Of a stretch of DNA of 64,000 bases, positions 37,701 to 47,506 are shown piece after piece. Source of the DNA: Helianthus annuus (taxonomy: Eukaryota; Streptophyta; Magnoliopsida; Asterales; Asteraceae); the NCBI RefSeq assembly GCF_002127325.2, contig NC_035448.2:8208915-8272914 (forward strand), written 5' to 3'. A program made the position numbers and the translations under genes. How positions within the stretch are numbered: the first letter of the stretch is position 1; each line of letters starts with the position of its first letter. The notes beneath the pieces are model-generated. The model searched no databases and was not told the origin of the DNA. It saw only the letters and a program-made list of their open reading frames with translations.

Positions 37701-38422
37701 GAATGTACTCGACATTGCCATATGCCATGGCACAGGTCAAAGATTGAATAAATATCCACATTTATAATGAACAATATACTTTATCATTGATTCCTAAATT
37801 TAATAACTAAGGGTTTATTTAGGTTTTCGTGGAGATACCATACGTATTTGTCGAAGCAGCATGTTACGCTTTGATAGTGTATCCCATGGTGTCATTCGAT
37901 TGGACAGCACCCAAATTTTTTTGGTTCTTTTTCATCAGCTTCTTTTCATTCCTCTATTTTACATATTATGGATTGATGACTGTGTCCATTACACCAAATG
38001 AGCAAGCAGCAGCCGTGTTAGCCGTTTTATTCTACGGGCTCTTTAACTTCTTTTCAGGGTTTTTCATCCCTAGACCCGTAAGTTACACTAACACCATTTT
38101 TTAATCATTTTCTTATTGCATAAAGTTAACACGTTGTTGAACATTTTAGAGGATTCCAAAGTGGTGGGTGTGGTACTACTGGTTATGTCCCATAGCTTGG
38201 AGTGTGTATGGGTATATCGTTTCACAATACCATGATGCTGAGAACACGATCAAAGTGCCTGGGATGTCATATGATCCAGCCATGAATTGGTATATCAAAG
38301 AATACTATGGTTTTCACTTAGATTTCATGGGCCCCGTTGCTTTGGTTCTGGTTAGCTTTTGCGTATTATTTGCATTCATTTATGCCTTCTGTTTAAGGAT
38401 CCTCAATTTCCAAGTAAGATAA
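25786..38422 (+). CDS. Full-size ABCG (PDR-type) transporter, ABCG35/36-like, intact, 19 exons
   Basis: This is an ATP-driven plasma-membrane exporter of the plant pleiotropic drug resistance family. ABCG35/36 relatives act in pathogen defence and export of auxin precursors; this copy's substrate is unknown. Exons, all GT-AG: 25786-26150, 29590-29799, 29891-29975, 32124-32283, 32375-32505, 32622-32712, 34004-34305, 34388-34986, 35081-35351, 35428-35581, 35662-35724, 35880-36004, 36115-36447, 36527-36901, 36996-37129, 37248-37475, 37564-37735, 37823-38077, 38150-38422. They join in frame to 4326 bases (1441 aa). NBD1: Walker [10 protein letters not shown] (~200), signature ISGGQKKR (~337), Walker [12 protein letters not shown]2: GVSGAGKTT (~885), [21 protein letters not shown]-loop CTIHQPS. 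Two membrane domains follow; the C-terminus is NFQVR. ATG 25786 (ACCATGG) was chosen; an in-frame GTG at 25780 is not needed. Introns 1, 3 and 6 are enlarged by transposons. Confidence 0.96.
26452..26761. mobile_element. Hairpin MITE in intron 1
   Basis: The left end GTTATTGGATTTTAATAATC is mirrored by TTATTAAAATACAATAAC. The inner arms 'cccaacttgtaagaatttg' and 'aattcttacaagttggg' also pair, so almost the whole 310 bp can fold into a hairpin. It does not disturb splice sites. Confidence 0.75.
26958..27571. mobile_element. Mutator-like MITE in intron 1
   Basis: The inverted ends are GGAATATTGGATTTTAATAA and ACTAAAATCCAATATTCC, with 'cgttggccgccaa' versus 'ttggcggccaac' further in. Flanks TTAAATATA (26949-26957) and TTAAAAATA (27572-27580) look like a 9-bp target duplication with one mismatch, the size expected for Mutator-like elements. 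Confidence 0.68.
28114..29181. mobile_element. 1068-bp near-complete inverted repeat (foldback element) in intron 1
   Basis: The ends are TAGAGTAAATTACT and AGAAATTTACTCTA. Arms of about 500 bp pair along most of their length, for example 'aattaggtcattatatacct' with 'aggtatataatgacctaatt' and 'attaaccgtttgttttt' with 'aaaacaaacggttaat'. The centre is built from TTTTAAAAA-type runs. There is no coding capacity; the 92-codon frame on the minus strand is incidental. Transcription of the transporter gene would produce a long hairpin in the pre-mRNA. Confidence 0.82.
29200..29513. mobile_element. PIF/Harbinger-type (Tourist-like) MITE in intron 1
   Basis: The ends are GAGCATTCACATTGAAG and CCAATGTGAATGCTC (inverted), flanked by TAA at 29197-29199 and 29514-29516. 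A 3-bp TAA/TTA duplication and short TIRs point to PIF/Harbinger. It is 314 bp, non-coding, and lies just upstream of the acceptor of exon 2 (29590). Confidence 0.8.
29976..32123 (+). other. Intron 3 of the transporter gene
   Basis: This 2.1-kb intron is T-rich. It includes a direct duplication of 'ggttttctttataaagtaaa' (about 30370 and 30450). At about 31560-31850 it holds a sequence ending 'aaaggatgtgaatgctct', like the right end of the 29200-29513 MITE family, but with no matching left end, so probably truncated. No gene is seen. Confidence 0.65.
33100..33300 (-). mobile_element. tRNA-derived SINE in intron 6
   Basis: On the minus strand it starts near CCAACTGGGGTAGCCCAG, with an A-box-like TAGCCCAGTTGGC and a B-box GGTTCGAGTCT about 45 bases further, and ends in a C-rich tail (ATCCCCCCCCCC). 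It is flanked by the perfect 18-bp direct repeat TTTCTAAAGAGATGAAGA at 33082-33099 and 33301-33318, a target duplication typical of L1-type retroposition. It is GC-rich against an AT-rich intron. The minus-strand open frame across it is not a gene. Confidence 0.88.
33465..33756. mobile_element. Mutator-like hairpin MITE in intron 6
   Basis: The ends GGGGATGGTTCAAATAAAAA and ATTTGAACCTTCCCC are followed inward by paired 'attgtgaaaactcgaaaa' and 'ttttcgagttttcacaat'. A perfect 10-bp flanking repeat TACGTGTATA lies at 33455-33464 and 33757-33766. Core arms with 'aaaaaatcgcagtttttt' match the elements at 13831 and 62324. Confidence 0.82.
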
Positions 38423-39828
38423 ACATACATGAGACGTTTTGAGTATAATTAGGAAGATGTAATTTTATTGTGCAACTCTATGTTATTTCTTTTACGTGAT
38501 GTCTGTGGATTTTTTTATTGTTCACTTTGTTTGGTATGTTGCATGTATCACTCAATTAACACATTATGTATATATGTGTGTCATCAATTAACGCATATAT
38601 AAATTAACTCATTGATTACTCTCACATAATTTGGTAAAATGCCCCATTTGAAAATCGATAAATACAACTATATAATACACATTATATAGTTACATAATAT
38701 AATTACTCTTAAAGTAATTATACATCGAGTAATTATATAATACTTTAGAGTAATTACTCTAGTTATATTTTTGAGTTGGATCAAATCTAATTTAACTTCT
38801 AATAAACAATTTCAATTAATGTCAAACAACTTTTACTTATACTTTATTTTAATCCATCTTTTGGTAATTAATACCTGACAATAAAATAATGTAAATGTAG
38901 AAATAATTCTTTCCTGATTATTATACAAATACCAGAATATCATATACTAAGTCTTGGTGTATACTTTAACTCTTTTTAACACCACCTAGGTACCACGTCA
39001 CATTTTTCTCTATTTCAGTTTACCTCACATCAAGGAAATGGTTTAATCCCCTTAATTTTATTCTTTTAATGGTTTGATTGTAAAAACTTTTAATGGTTTG
39101 GGTGTAAAAAAAGGAAAACAAATTAAGCCAATCTCTTACTATCATGTTAACATGTTAACATATAATCCATTTAACACCCCTTAACACAAGAAGGGAGTGG
39201 TTTGCAATGCCATTTAACATGTCATGTCATCGTTATAACACCCTAGATGTTAAGGTACACCCGATGACCTTATAGTAATTGATATAATTTTAAATTTAAA
39301 TTTATACCTAAATTATCTCCAAACATAATCCTTCTTTAATAACAAGGTTACTATTATTATATTTCATAATATCTTTAAATTATTATATTAAAAAAACATA
39401 TAACTTAAGATAAATCTATTTAGAAGATTCAACATATACGTATACTTGTTCATTTGCACTGTATCATCTTTTAACTCAGTGTAACACACGAGATCAAAGA
39501 AGACAATTTCCTCTCGTTGTATGTTTCGTGATGACAATAAATAAAATTCAAGGACAATCGCTATCCAAAGTTGGTTTATTTTGTAAAATAATCAGTGTTT
39601 TCATATGGTATGCGCTTAAACTGTTAATTGCTGATAAAAATGATTATCTTTTGAGTAGAAGATTCATTGTTGTCTACAAAGATGTTTTTAGAGATTTGTA
39701 ATTTGTATTTGTTCAATGGATTTATAAATTGTAAATGTATATTGATTTGTATTTTTTCATTATTACATGTAATATAATATGTAATTATTTATCATGAATG
39801 TTTTTTATTGTATCATTTTTATACTCAG

Positions 39829-39857
39829 CCCGTGTAATACACAGGTCCTTAACCTAG
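39829..39857 (+). mobile_element. Candidate Helitron 3' terminus
   Basis: The imperfect hairpin CCCGTGTAATACACAGG is followed by 'tccttaacCTAG' and then T, the layout of a Helitron 3' end (hairpin about 10 bases before CTRR, insertion before T). The matching 5' end was not identified. Confidence 0.45.
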
Positions 39858-40367
39858 TATATTATATAATTACGCTAGTTATATAATTATTTTGTAAAAA
39901 TAACTACTCTAGTTCTGAAAATAATCACTCTACTATAATTATTAAACTACGAAATAATAAAATTACTCTAGACATTAGTACATAAGCAATGGATATGAAC
40001 ACCGACTCACAATGTATAAAGTAATTATATAATTACCTCAACATATAATTACTATACACACTAGTACATAAACCGTCTCAAAAATAAGTTATTACTAATT
40101 TACAACTATTGCGTTCTTTTTTCTTTTCTTTTGATTCGTATGCTTAACACATTAACCTTATTTCATACCTATAACCTTGTTTCTACCTCTCATGAATATC
40201 GCTCGATTTATCAATCTCTATTTCTCTCTTCTCCCTTCCCATCGCGACAACGTTGATTATCAGTCCCTGTATCCATGTATGTTTGCTGAGACGTTATTTC
40301 AATTCTAAATTCAAACATGGTTTTTTTTTTTCTCAATCGCCCCTGATGTACTCATTTATTATTACCT

Positions 40368-40368
<1 letters not shown>

Positions 40369-40420
<52 letters not shown>
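40369..40420. repeat. 52-base T homopolymer
   Basis: A pure run of T. The length of such runs is often unreliable in sequence assemblies. A poly-Phe open frame over it is not a gene. Confidence 0.9.
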
Positions 40421-40421
<1 letters not shown>

Positions 40422-40714
40422 ACCCCAACATACATATAAGAAGCCCATGAACTTGATAATGTAATTAACGAAAGTGGGCTGGAGATTATCCCTGCATTGA
40501 AGAGAGTTTTGGCCCGTCATCATCTTTCCTATTCTTACAACGATATATAGTCATTTTTTTTCTGTTTTTTTTTATTTCTCCTTACCTTTTTTCAAAAAAA
40601 AAAATCACTTTTACCCGAGTTGCATGATCATATAAAACATAGTGCATTGATAATTTAGTGGGAGAAAGAAGGATAATGGGGAAGGCAGTAATGTAACCGC
40701 TTTATGTACGTATT

Positions 40715-40996
40715 ACACTTAAAAGTAAAAAATACAAGTGCATTATGCGGTTTTGGCAATTTTTCGTTATCTTGATTAATTTTTATGTGCTAGTATAATT
40801 CAAAAGTGCTATTTTTATGTGTGTATTCTTTTAGTATGTGCTAATTTAACGTTTTACACTTAAAAGTAAAAAATACAAGTGCATTATGCGGTATTGGCAA
40901 TTTTTCGTTATCTTGATTAACTTTTATGTGCTAGTATAATTCAAAAGTGCTACTTTTATGTGTGTATTGTTTTGGTATGTGCTAATTTAACTTTTT
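40715..40996. repeat. 141-bp tandem duplication
   Basis: Two adjacent near-identical copies start 'acacttaaaagtaaaaaa' (40715 and 40856) and run through 'gtgcattatgcgg' and 'tatgtgctaatttaac'. Confidence 0.88.
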
Positions 40997-41396
40997 TTAA
41001 GTGCTAGAATCTGTCCTTACGATTTGTAGGATAAATATGGTTTGTACCAGAACCAACCCCTATATATATTGTCACATAAAAAGTAAGCTAATTTTAGTTC
41101 ACGTAAACTTTTCAAGGAGTTGCAGTGTTTTAGAATGAAGCGGAATATTGTTTTGGAGTTGAAATTTTTTTAATAAATTGGGTTTATCAATAAAATTGAA
41201 TGTTGTTATACATTTTGTTGAAAAAATAATCTTTGGTTAGTAATTTGTTAAAGAAGTTCTAAGGCTATACGTTGTGAAATAACTAAACTATTGCCACAAC
41301 ATCGTCATATCATCGCCACGTATGAATTTAAGGAATAACTATATACTCAATAACTAGGTATAATGGAATAACTACCCAATAGCTATACCCAATAAA

Positions 41397-42084
41397 TCTA
41401 ACTTATAATAAAAGACTCCTAATAATGCCACATGTCAATCTCTCCTTCAACTTCATAAATTTTATTTATATTTGTTTAATAAATTTCTTTTAATATTAAT
41501 ATTAATTAATAACCATTATATAGATATCACTTATTTGTATCCTTATCTTTATCTAAAATTAATAAATAACTTCAGTTTTGCAATTAAGACCCTTTTTTTT
41601 TTTTACTTTTAACCCAAAATTTTTCATTTTTTGCAATTTAATTCCAACTTTTTTTTTATTTTCAATTTTGGTCCACGATACTTTTGATCTTTCCCAAGTT
41701 TTTCGTTTCGTTCTAAATTTTGTGAGTTAACACACCGCATCGTGCATGTGGGGTTCAACATTTTTTCGTATATTTTTTTCCTGTTTGAGTGGCCCGTCGC
41801 GTCACATCTATTTTTCTGCATTTGACAAGTTCGTCCAAAACGCAGGTCCTGGATGGACTTAGTTATTTTTTCTATGTTTTACATTTCAGTTTAATTTCTC
41901 AGCAATGAGCGTGCGTGATTCAAAGATTTTACGTCTGTTTTTCGATCGGCGTTATTTTTTCCTGTTTTTATTTATTTTGTTTTTACGAGTTTTTCCGGTG
42001 TTGGTGGTCGCTGACAATGGTATAGCATTGCTACTATTAACACAGTTTTATGACAACCGCTGCAACGCAGGGGCTTAATACTAG
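41397..42084 (+). mobile_element. Non-autonomous Helitron-like element
   Basis: The 5' end TCTAACTTATAATAAAAG follows an A, with 'tgccacatgtcaa' shortly inside, a familiar plant Helitron start. The 3' end has the hairpin CCGCTGCAACGCAGGGG, then 'cttaata' and CTAG followed by T. Insertion between A and T without duplication fits Helitrons. At 688 bp it has no Rep/helicase gene, so it would need another element for movement. Confidence 0.68.
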
Positions 42085-42519
42085 TATAAAATAAAAGAAA
42101 AAGACATGATTGGACAAAAGGGTCCGACCCCATCTCCGAAGTGCCTAACGCCCGTTAATGGAATGGCAGGGGTGCCCTAGGCACCCGCCATTGGTGCCCT
42201 CAGCGCAGTGTTTAGCGCCCCTAATGCTGATTTGGCATGGGGACGTCATTCCACAACACATAGTCTAATGTCGTGGTGGTGGCTGCAACTCCGACTGGCC
42301 AACTGCGACGACAAATGGTGTGTTGACAGCAAAAAGAACTGCAGTGGTGACTCTCTAGAGAGTAGGAAATTCCAAATTATTTAGTTTAATTCCTTTGCAA
42401 TCTACGAGTAACGTACTAATTTCGTTTTTTCACATGTGGAAGAGATAATGAACCAAAACAATGAATTTATACGAAAAGAGAAAAAAAATAAACTAAAAAA
42501 TCGCTCAAGTTGTTTTGGG
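42085..42519. other. Spacer with a small palindrome
   Basis: A palindromic patch GGGTGCCCTAGGCACCC lies at about 42169. No gene is recognised before the LINE remnant. Confidence 0.5.
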
Positions 42520-43947
42520 GGTGTTCGACAAGAGACTATCCTTATAGAAAGCCTCAGTTATGTCGGTAAGTGGAAGGCTCATGTTTCTGAAAGCGGTCAT
42601 GGAATCTCTACCCACATACTTTTTCTCGCTATATAAAGCGCAAGCGACAATCATTGCAATACTAGAAGCCAAAAGATGCGCCTTCTTTTGGAGAGGTAGT
42701 GAAGATAAGCAGAAAATAAACCGGGTTAGTTGGGTTAAAGTATGCACACCAAAGGACGCCGGGGGTTTGAGGTTAGCGTCGTTAAGGGACACAAATATTG
42801 CTTTATTAAGTAAGTGGTGATGGTGGTACACGACTCAATCCAATATGCTTTGGCGGAAAGTGATATATTCAATGCACCAAAACAATAGATCATGGCCAGT
42901 ATTACCTTATTTAAAGAACCAGCCCCCGGTACCTGGAGTAACATAACTAAATTGGAGAATTGTCTCGCGTACAGAAATCTGAATCTGGGGAACTTTATCA
43001 AAGGGTAGGTGGGAAAAGGAGATAAAATTCGGTTCTGGATTGACCCGTGGATCTTTAGAACCGCTTAAAAATACTTTTCCAAATTTATTTTTATGGAGCA
43101 AAATAAAAATTGTTTCGTACAAGAATGCTATGAAAAAAGGGACGACATCGTGACTTGAAAGTGGAGATGTAAAAGTGCCGACTTAACTATTGAAGAAACG
43201 AATGAATTGGCTATGTGTACTAGTTTTCTTCAACAAGTGCAGGTGACCGAAAACATGGACTAGTGGAAGTGGTTGGGCGACAAAAGCGGCTCTTTCACGA
43301 TGGCGTTTATGAAAAAGGTTGTTGTTCGAGACGTGAAATCCACCCGTACCTTTCGTGATGGAATGGAACAGTTGGGTGTCGGTGAAGTCAAATATTCTAG
43401 TTTGGAAAGCTAAGCTGGACAAATTGCCTACATTTACAGCCTTGCAATCTAGGAGCATTAATGTTGGCTCAGTTATGTGCAACTTGTGTGGAGAATATGA
43501 AGAAACGAGTGACCACATCATGACCTCATGCTCTCGAGTTGGTGTCGAATTTCTCCAGTTTATGCATACTCAGTCTTTGATTTGCTTATGGTTCACAAGG
43601 GCATCGACAAAGATAAACGGATCAAGAAGGTCCTTCAAGGTATCATAATTACGGCTTGTTGGTGTATTTTGAAGGCAAGAAACGAGGTAATCTTCAATGC
43701 TGAAATGGCGTCTAATCCAAATACGGTGGAAGAGATTAAGTCTTTGAGCTTCCTATGCATTAAGAATAGGTCGTCATTTAAGATTGTAAACCGGTACAAT
43801 TGGTGTAATTTTCTGTTATAAGTTAGCTTTTGCAAGTTCTAGTTGCTTTCTAGTGCAATGCAATATTGTCGTTCCAAGAAAATCAAAAGGTGAAACCTTG
43901 GAAAAAGAAGTATAAAAAGTTGAGCTAGCAATAGCAAAAAAAAAAAT
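42520..43947 (+). pseudogene. Decayed LINE: end of reverse transcriptase plus zf-RVT domain
   Basis: Reading across frames gives the landmarks of a plant L1-type ORF2 in order: GRLMFLKAVMESLPTYFFSL (end of the reverse transcriptase region), FFWRGSEDKQKINRVSW, GGLRLASLRDTNIALLSKW, then GDKIRFWIDPW, and finally a zinc-binding zf-RVT segment with MCNLCGEYEETSDHIMTSC. Several stops and frameshifts interrupt it, and the endonuclease and catalytic reverse transcriptase core are absent, as in 5'-truncated copies. An A-run at about 43936-43947 may be the old tail. Non-functional. Confidence 0.9.
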
Positions 43948-44109
43948 ATTGAAGGCTCCATCTATTTATCTATTTAGGCACTCAAGTGTCTAATTCAACA
44001 CCCAACCAACTTGTATAGGACTATACGGGTCGTATAGGGTTAACTTTAGACACCAGTTCTCATCTGGTGACGGGTCGTATACGACTCGTATAGCTATGCG
44101 AGTCATATA

Positions 44110-44410
44110 CACTAGTACAGATTTGATCAAAAGATGCGGTTAAATTGGCTATGAGATGCGGTTTTAGACCCGCATCTTATGGCAAGGCATCTTTTGGCTA
44201 TATGCCAAGAGATGCGGTTCCAAAAGATGCGGTTCTAGAACCGCATTTTTTTATAGAACCGCATCTTTTGGTATATTAACAAAAAAACTACTTTTCCATA
44301 ACATGCTTTAGAGATGCGGTTCTAGAACCGCATCTTTTGATATATTAACAAAAAAGCTATTCCTAATATACTCAAATGATGGGGTTCTAGAACCGCATCT
44401 GTTGGCGTTA
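44110..44410. repeat. Left terminus and subterminal repeat region of the CACTA element
   Basis: It begins CACTAGTACA. About ten copies of AGATGCGGTT or AACCGCATCT follow, many joined tail to tail as palindromes centred on TTCTAGAA (for example near 44312 and 44380). In En/Spm, subterminal repeats of this sort are the binding sites for the second element protein (TNPA); here that role is inferred by position. Confidence 0.85.
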
Positions 44411-45307
44411 TATATATATATAATTTTCAGGAAATTTTATTAAAAATTTCCAATAAATTCCAATGATTAACAAATTGTCTAAAAATAAAAAAAACAAAAT
44501 TAATTAGAACAAATGTAATACAACCCAAGAACATAAAATACTAAGATTTCAAAGTAACACAATATTGCAAAAGTTTTCCAGAACTTCAACAATACAAATA
44601 CCTCTAAAGACGAAATTGACATACAATAACTTCCTGAACCGACCAAAAAAGAAAGGAGCAAAGAAAGGTCTGATACTGTATCTGCAACTCTTTCATCAGT
44701 GGTGAACGCGTAGGCAAGTTTTCTTCCAAAAATCAAACCAACGAGAGAACAAAGAAAAACAATCCAACTGCAATAAGAGTCCCCAAGAAGACTTTAATTT
44801 GAGAATTTGGCTGCTTTGGCATTTCCTCTCCCTAATTCATTTGCAACCTGAACACTGCACAATACAATATACTTTAGGGTGTTGAATCGGCTTAGACCAA
44901 CGCACAAAACACTTTACATTAATTTTTCTTTAAACTTTACAAATACACAACACATTATATAGGATTTGACCCCATTTCAATTTTCAAGAAAACTGGTCGA
45001 ATTTGCTACATCCAACAAAGTTAATTAAAAGCACCTGTAATGTTGATGAAAAAGTATGAATTTATACAAAGAATTTATTATATCCATTTACCATGCAGCA
45101 CCTAAGAACCTGAGGCTGATCATGAATTCCCATGCATTGATATTCAGGGTGAAAATATTAACATAGCAAATTTCTCAAGAGAGATTTAAAATTTCACTTA
45201 AATGGATACAAAAATTGTAAAGATCATTGTGTATTAATACATATTTTTATACTAAATGAACATTAAATGGGGGAATTTGAGCTAACCTTGAGACACCTTT
45301 ACGGAGT

Positions 45308-45843
45308 TCATGTCCGAATCCCAAACACCTCCTTAATCCAACGCTCCATCAAGTCTACGACCATAGATTCAATTTCCTCACCCGAAGTCTTCTCTTGTGT
45401 ATTCCATTTCTGAAAAACAAATAAAACACAGTATCTAAATGTATACAAATAAATTAAAAGGCTGATATATCTTAAATATATGAAATACACTTACACGATT
45501 AATAAAGTCATGTTGAATTGTCTCAACAAACTCCCACATGTGTTTTATCAACATATAACCGCATTCCCATGAGCCCGGTTGTTGGTAGCACTACGGTTAA
45601 TCCACAATTAATTATTTTAAACACCAGAAAAAAACATGAAAAAAAAAAGAAAACTTACATTGATAACTGTCCATGTAAAAGTTCTCTCGAAACCACTGGG
45701 AATTAGCTTTGAAATGAGGTAACTTTCCTCCGACTTTCCCTTTTTTATTGAATCAACAATGAATGCGCTTGAAGTGGTTGGTTCAAATATTAAAAGCTTC
45801 CAGTGATCGCTAAAAAATAAAATATATAGAACAATTTAGTATA

Positions 45844-45874
<31 letters not shown>

Positions 45875-47456
45875 GTATTGAGGAAAATTGTATATTACTT
45901 GTCATGATAAGGTGCAAGAAAATATCTTTTGTCTTCATGATGCTCGTATACCTCTTTGATGTGTTTTATCACATCATCCGGATCACTTTCGCATTTTGCA
46001 CCACAAATTTTGTACGGATCAAAAAATGCACACCGGGAATTGGGAGACAGAAAAAAATACCTAATATACATATATATAAATGATAAAGTTAGTAAATTAA
46101 ATTATATCTAAAAAGTTATTGTACAATATTAAAAAAACTTACATGGAAAACGAATGTATTACGCTAATATCAAGCCACCGCCTTAGAAATAACTTTAACA
46201 ATTCCGAATACGGGATTAGATATTGAACCGATATGGGATACATCCCTTGCGGTGAAGAAGTACGAATGTGAGTGCGGTGCTTAAAGAGTTTGTCTAATTT
46301 ATCAACTACGTTTCGAATGACACCGGTTTTGTTTCGTAAATTCTGCTTGATCGAATTCAACTTAGGATCCTCCCATGTTTCGCCTTGAGAACCGGTTATG
46401 AGTTTTATATGTGGTTCGAGTTTGGGTTTGGGTACAGTTTCGAGTACGGGTTTAGGTACGGGTACCGATACGGGTTTGGGTACAAGTTTGGATTTGCGTA
46501 CTTTTTTGGGTTTGGGTACGGATACAGGTTTGGGTGCTGGTACAGGTTCGGGTACAGTTTCGGGTACAGGTTCGGGTACCCTTACAGGTTCAGATACCTG
46601 TATGGGAGCATTTGTAACAGTTTGTTGCTGCTCCATAGATGCCAACTAAAAATCATTATAAAAACATTAGTAGGTAAATATATGTATACACACATACACG
46701 TATATATGTATATAGAAAATATACATCTATATATACAAGTTGTTACATAAACAAGTTTCTGAAAACTTACCATATTTACAAAACCATCTTTAAAAAGATC
46801 TTGATCTTCGATTTGAAGTTGACTTGGAAGTTGGTGATCGTCTTCGCCAATCTAAAATAACAAACAAAGTTTTAGGACACTAACAAATATAACTAAATTA
46901 ACCAAAGATATAAGAATAAATGGGTTAGCTACCATTTGTAAGCATGGATGATAAGCTGGAGTCATTCTGGTGTCATCATCATGTATTATTGAGTCGGCTA
47001 CCAATGGTGCGGCGCCTCTATGACTCTGTGACCCACGCCTCGAGTTCACAATGGGGGCGTTAGGTGACATGCTTTGTCTTCCTTCATTCTTAAGCTACAA
47101 TTTATAAAAAATATATATAGTAACTATTGATATACTAAAATATATTTATATTATAATACATACACAAAAATATATACCCTTATTGCATATCTTGGCCATT
47201 GAACATATCGAAGAACCAAATCTTCAACCAATTTAATTTCACTTGTTTTGGTGACTGAATAAACTTCCGACTTCTTATGTTTATCAACAATATCATCCAC
47301 TTCCACCTTGACACAACCCTCGGATATTGGGCTAGAATCTATCATCGTTGACATGCTAGGCCATGCCATACCATAAGCCACCGTCTCTAACCTATCAGCC
47401 ATATTCATTAACAACTCACATTCGGTGTGACTCTGCAAAATCATTCAACGCTTTTA

Positions 47457-47506
<50 letters not shown>

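Larger units (their letters stand above)
38423..41396. other. Downstream flank of the transporter gene, AT-rich
   Basis: No protein-coding region is recognised. About 38640-40080 is rich in short 'aattactctagttat' variants. The separately listed Helitron-like end, T homopolymer and tandem duplication lie here. Confidence 0.6.

Noticed and set aside
40253..40450. Open frame with a poly-Phe run
   Set aside because: It is created by the 52-base T homopolymer.
46385..46750. Plus-strand Tyr/Gly/Phe-rich and Gly/Thr-rich frames
   Set aside because: They are opposite-strand shadows of the Pro-Val-Pro repeat exon of the minus-strand CACTA protein.
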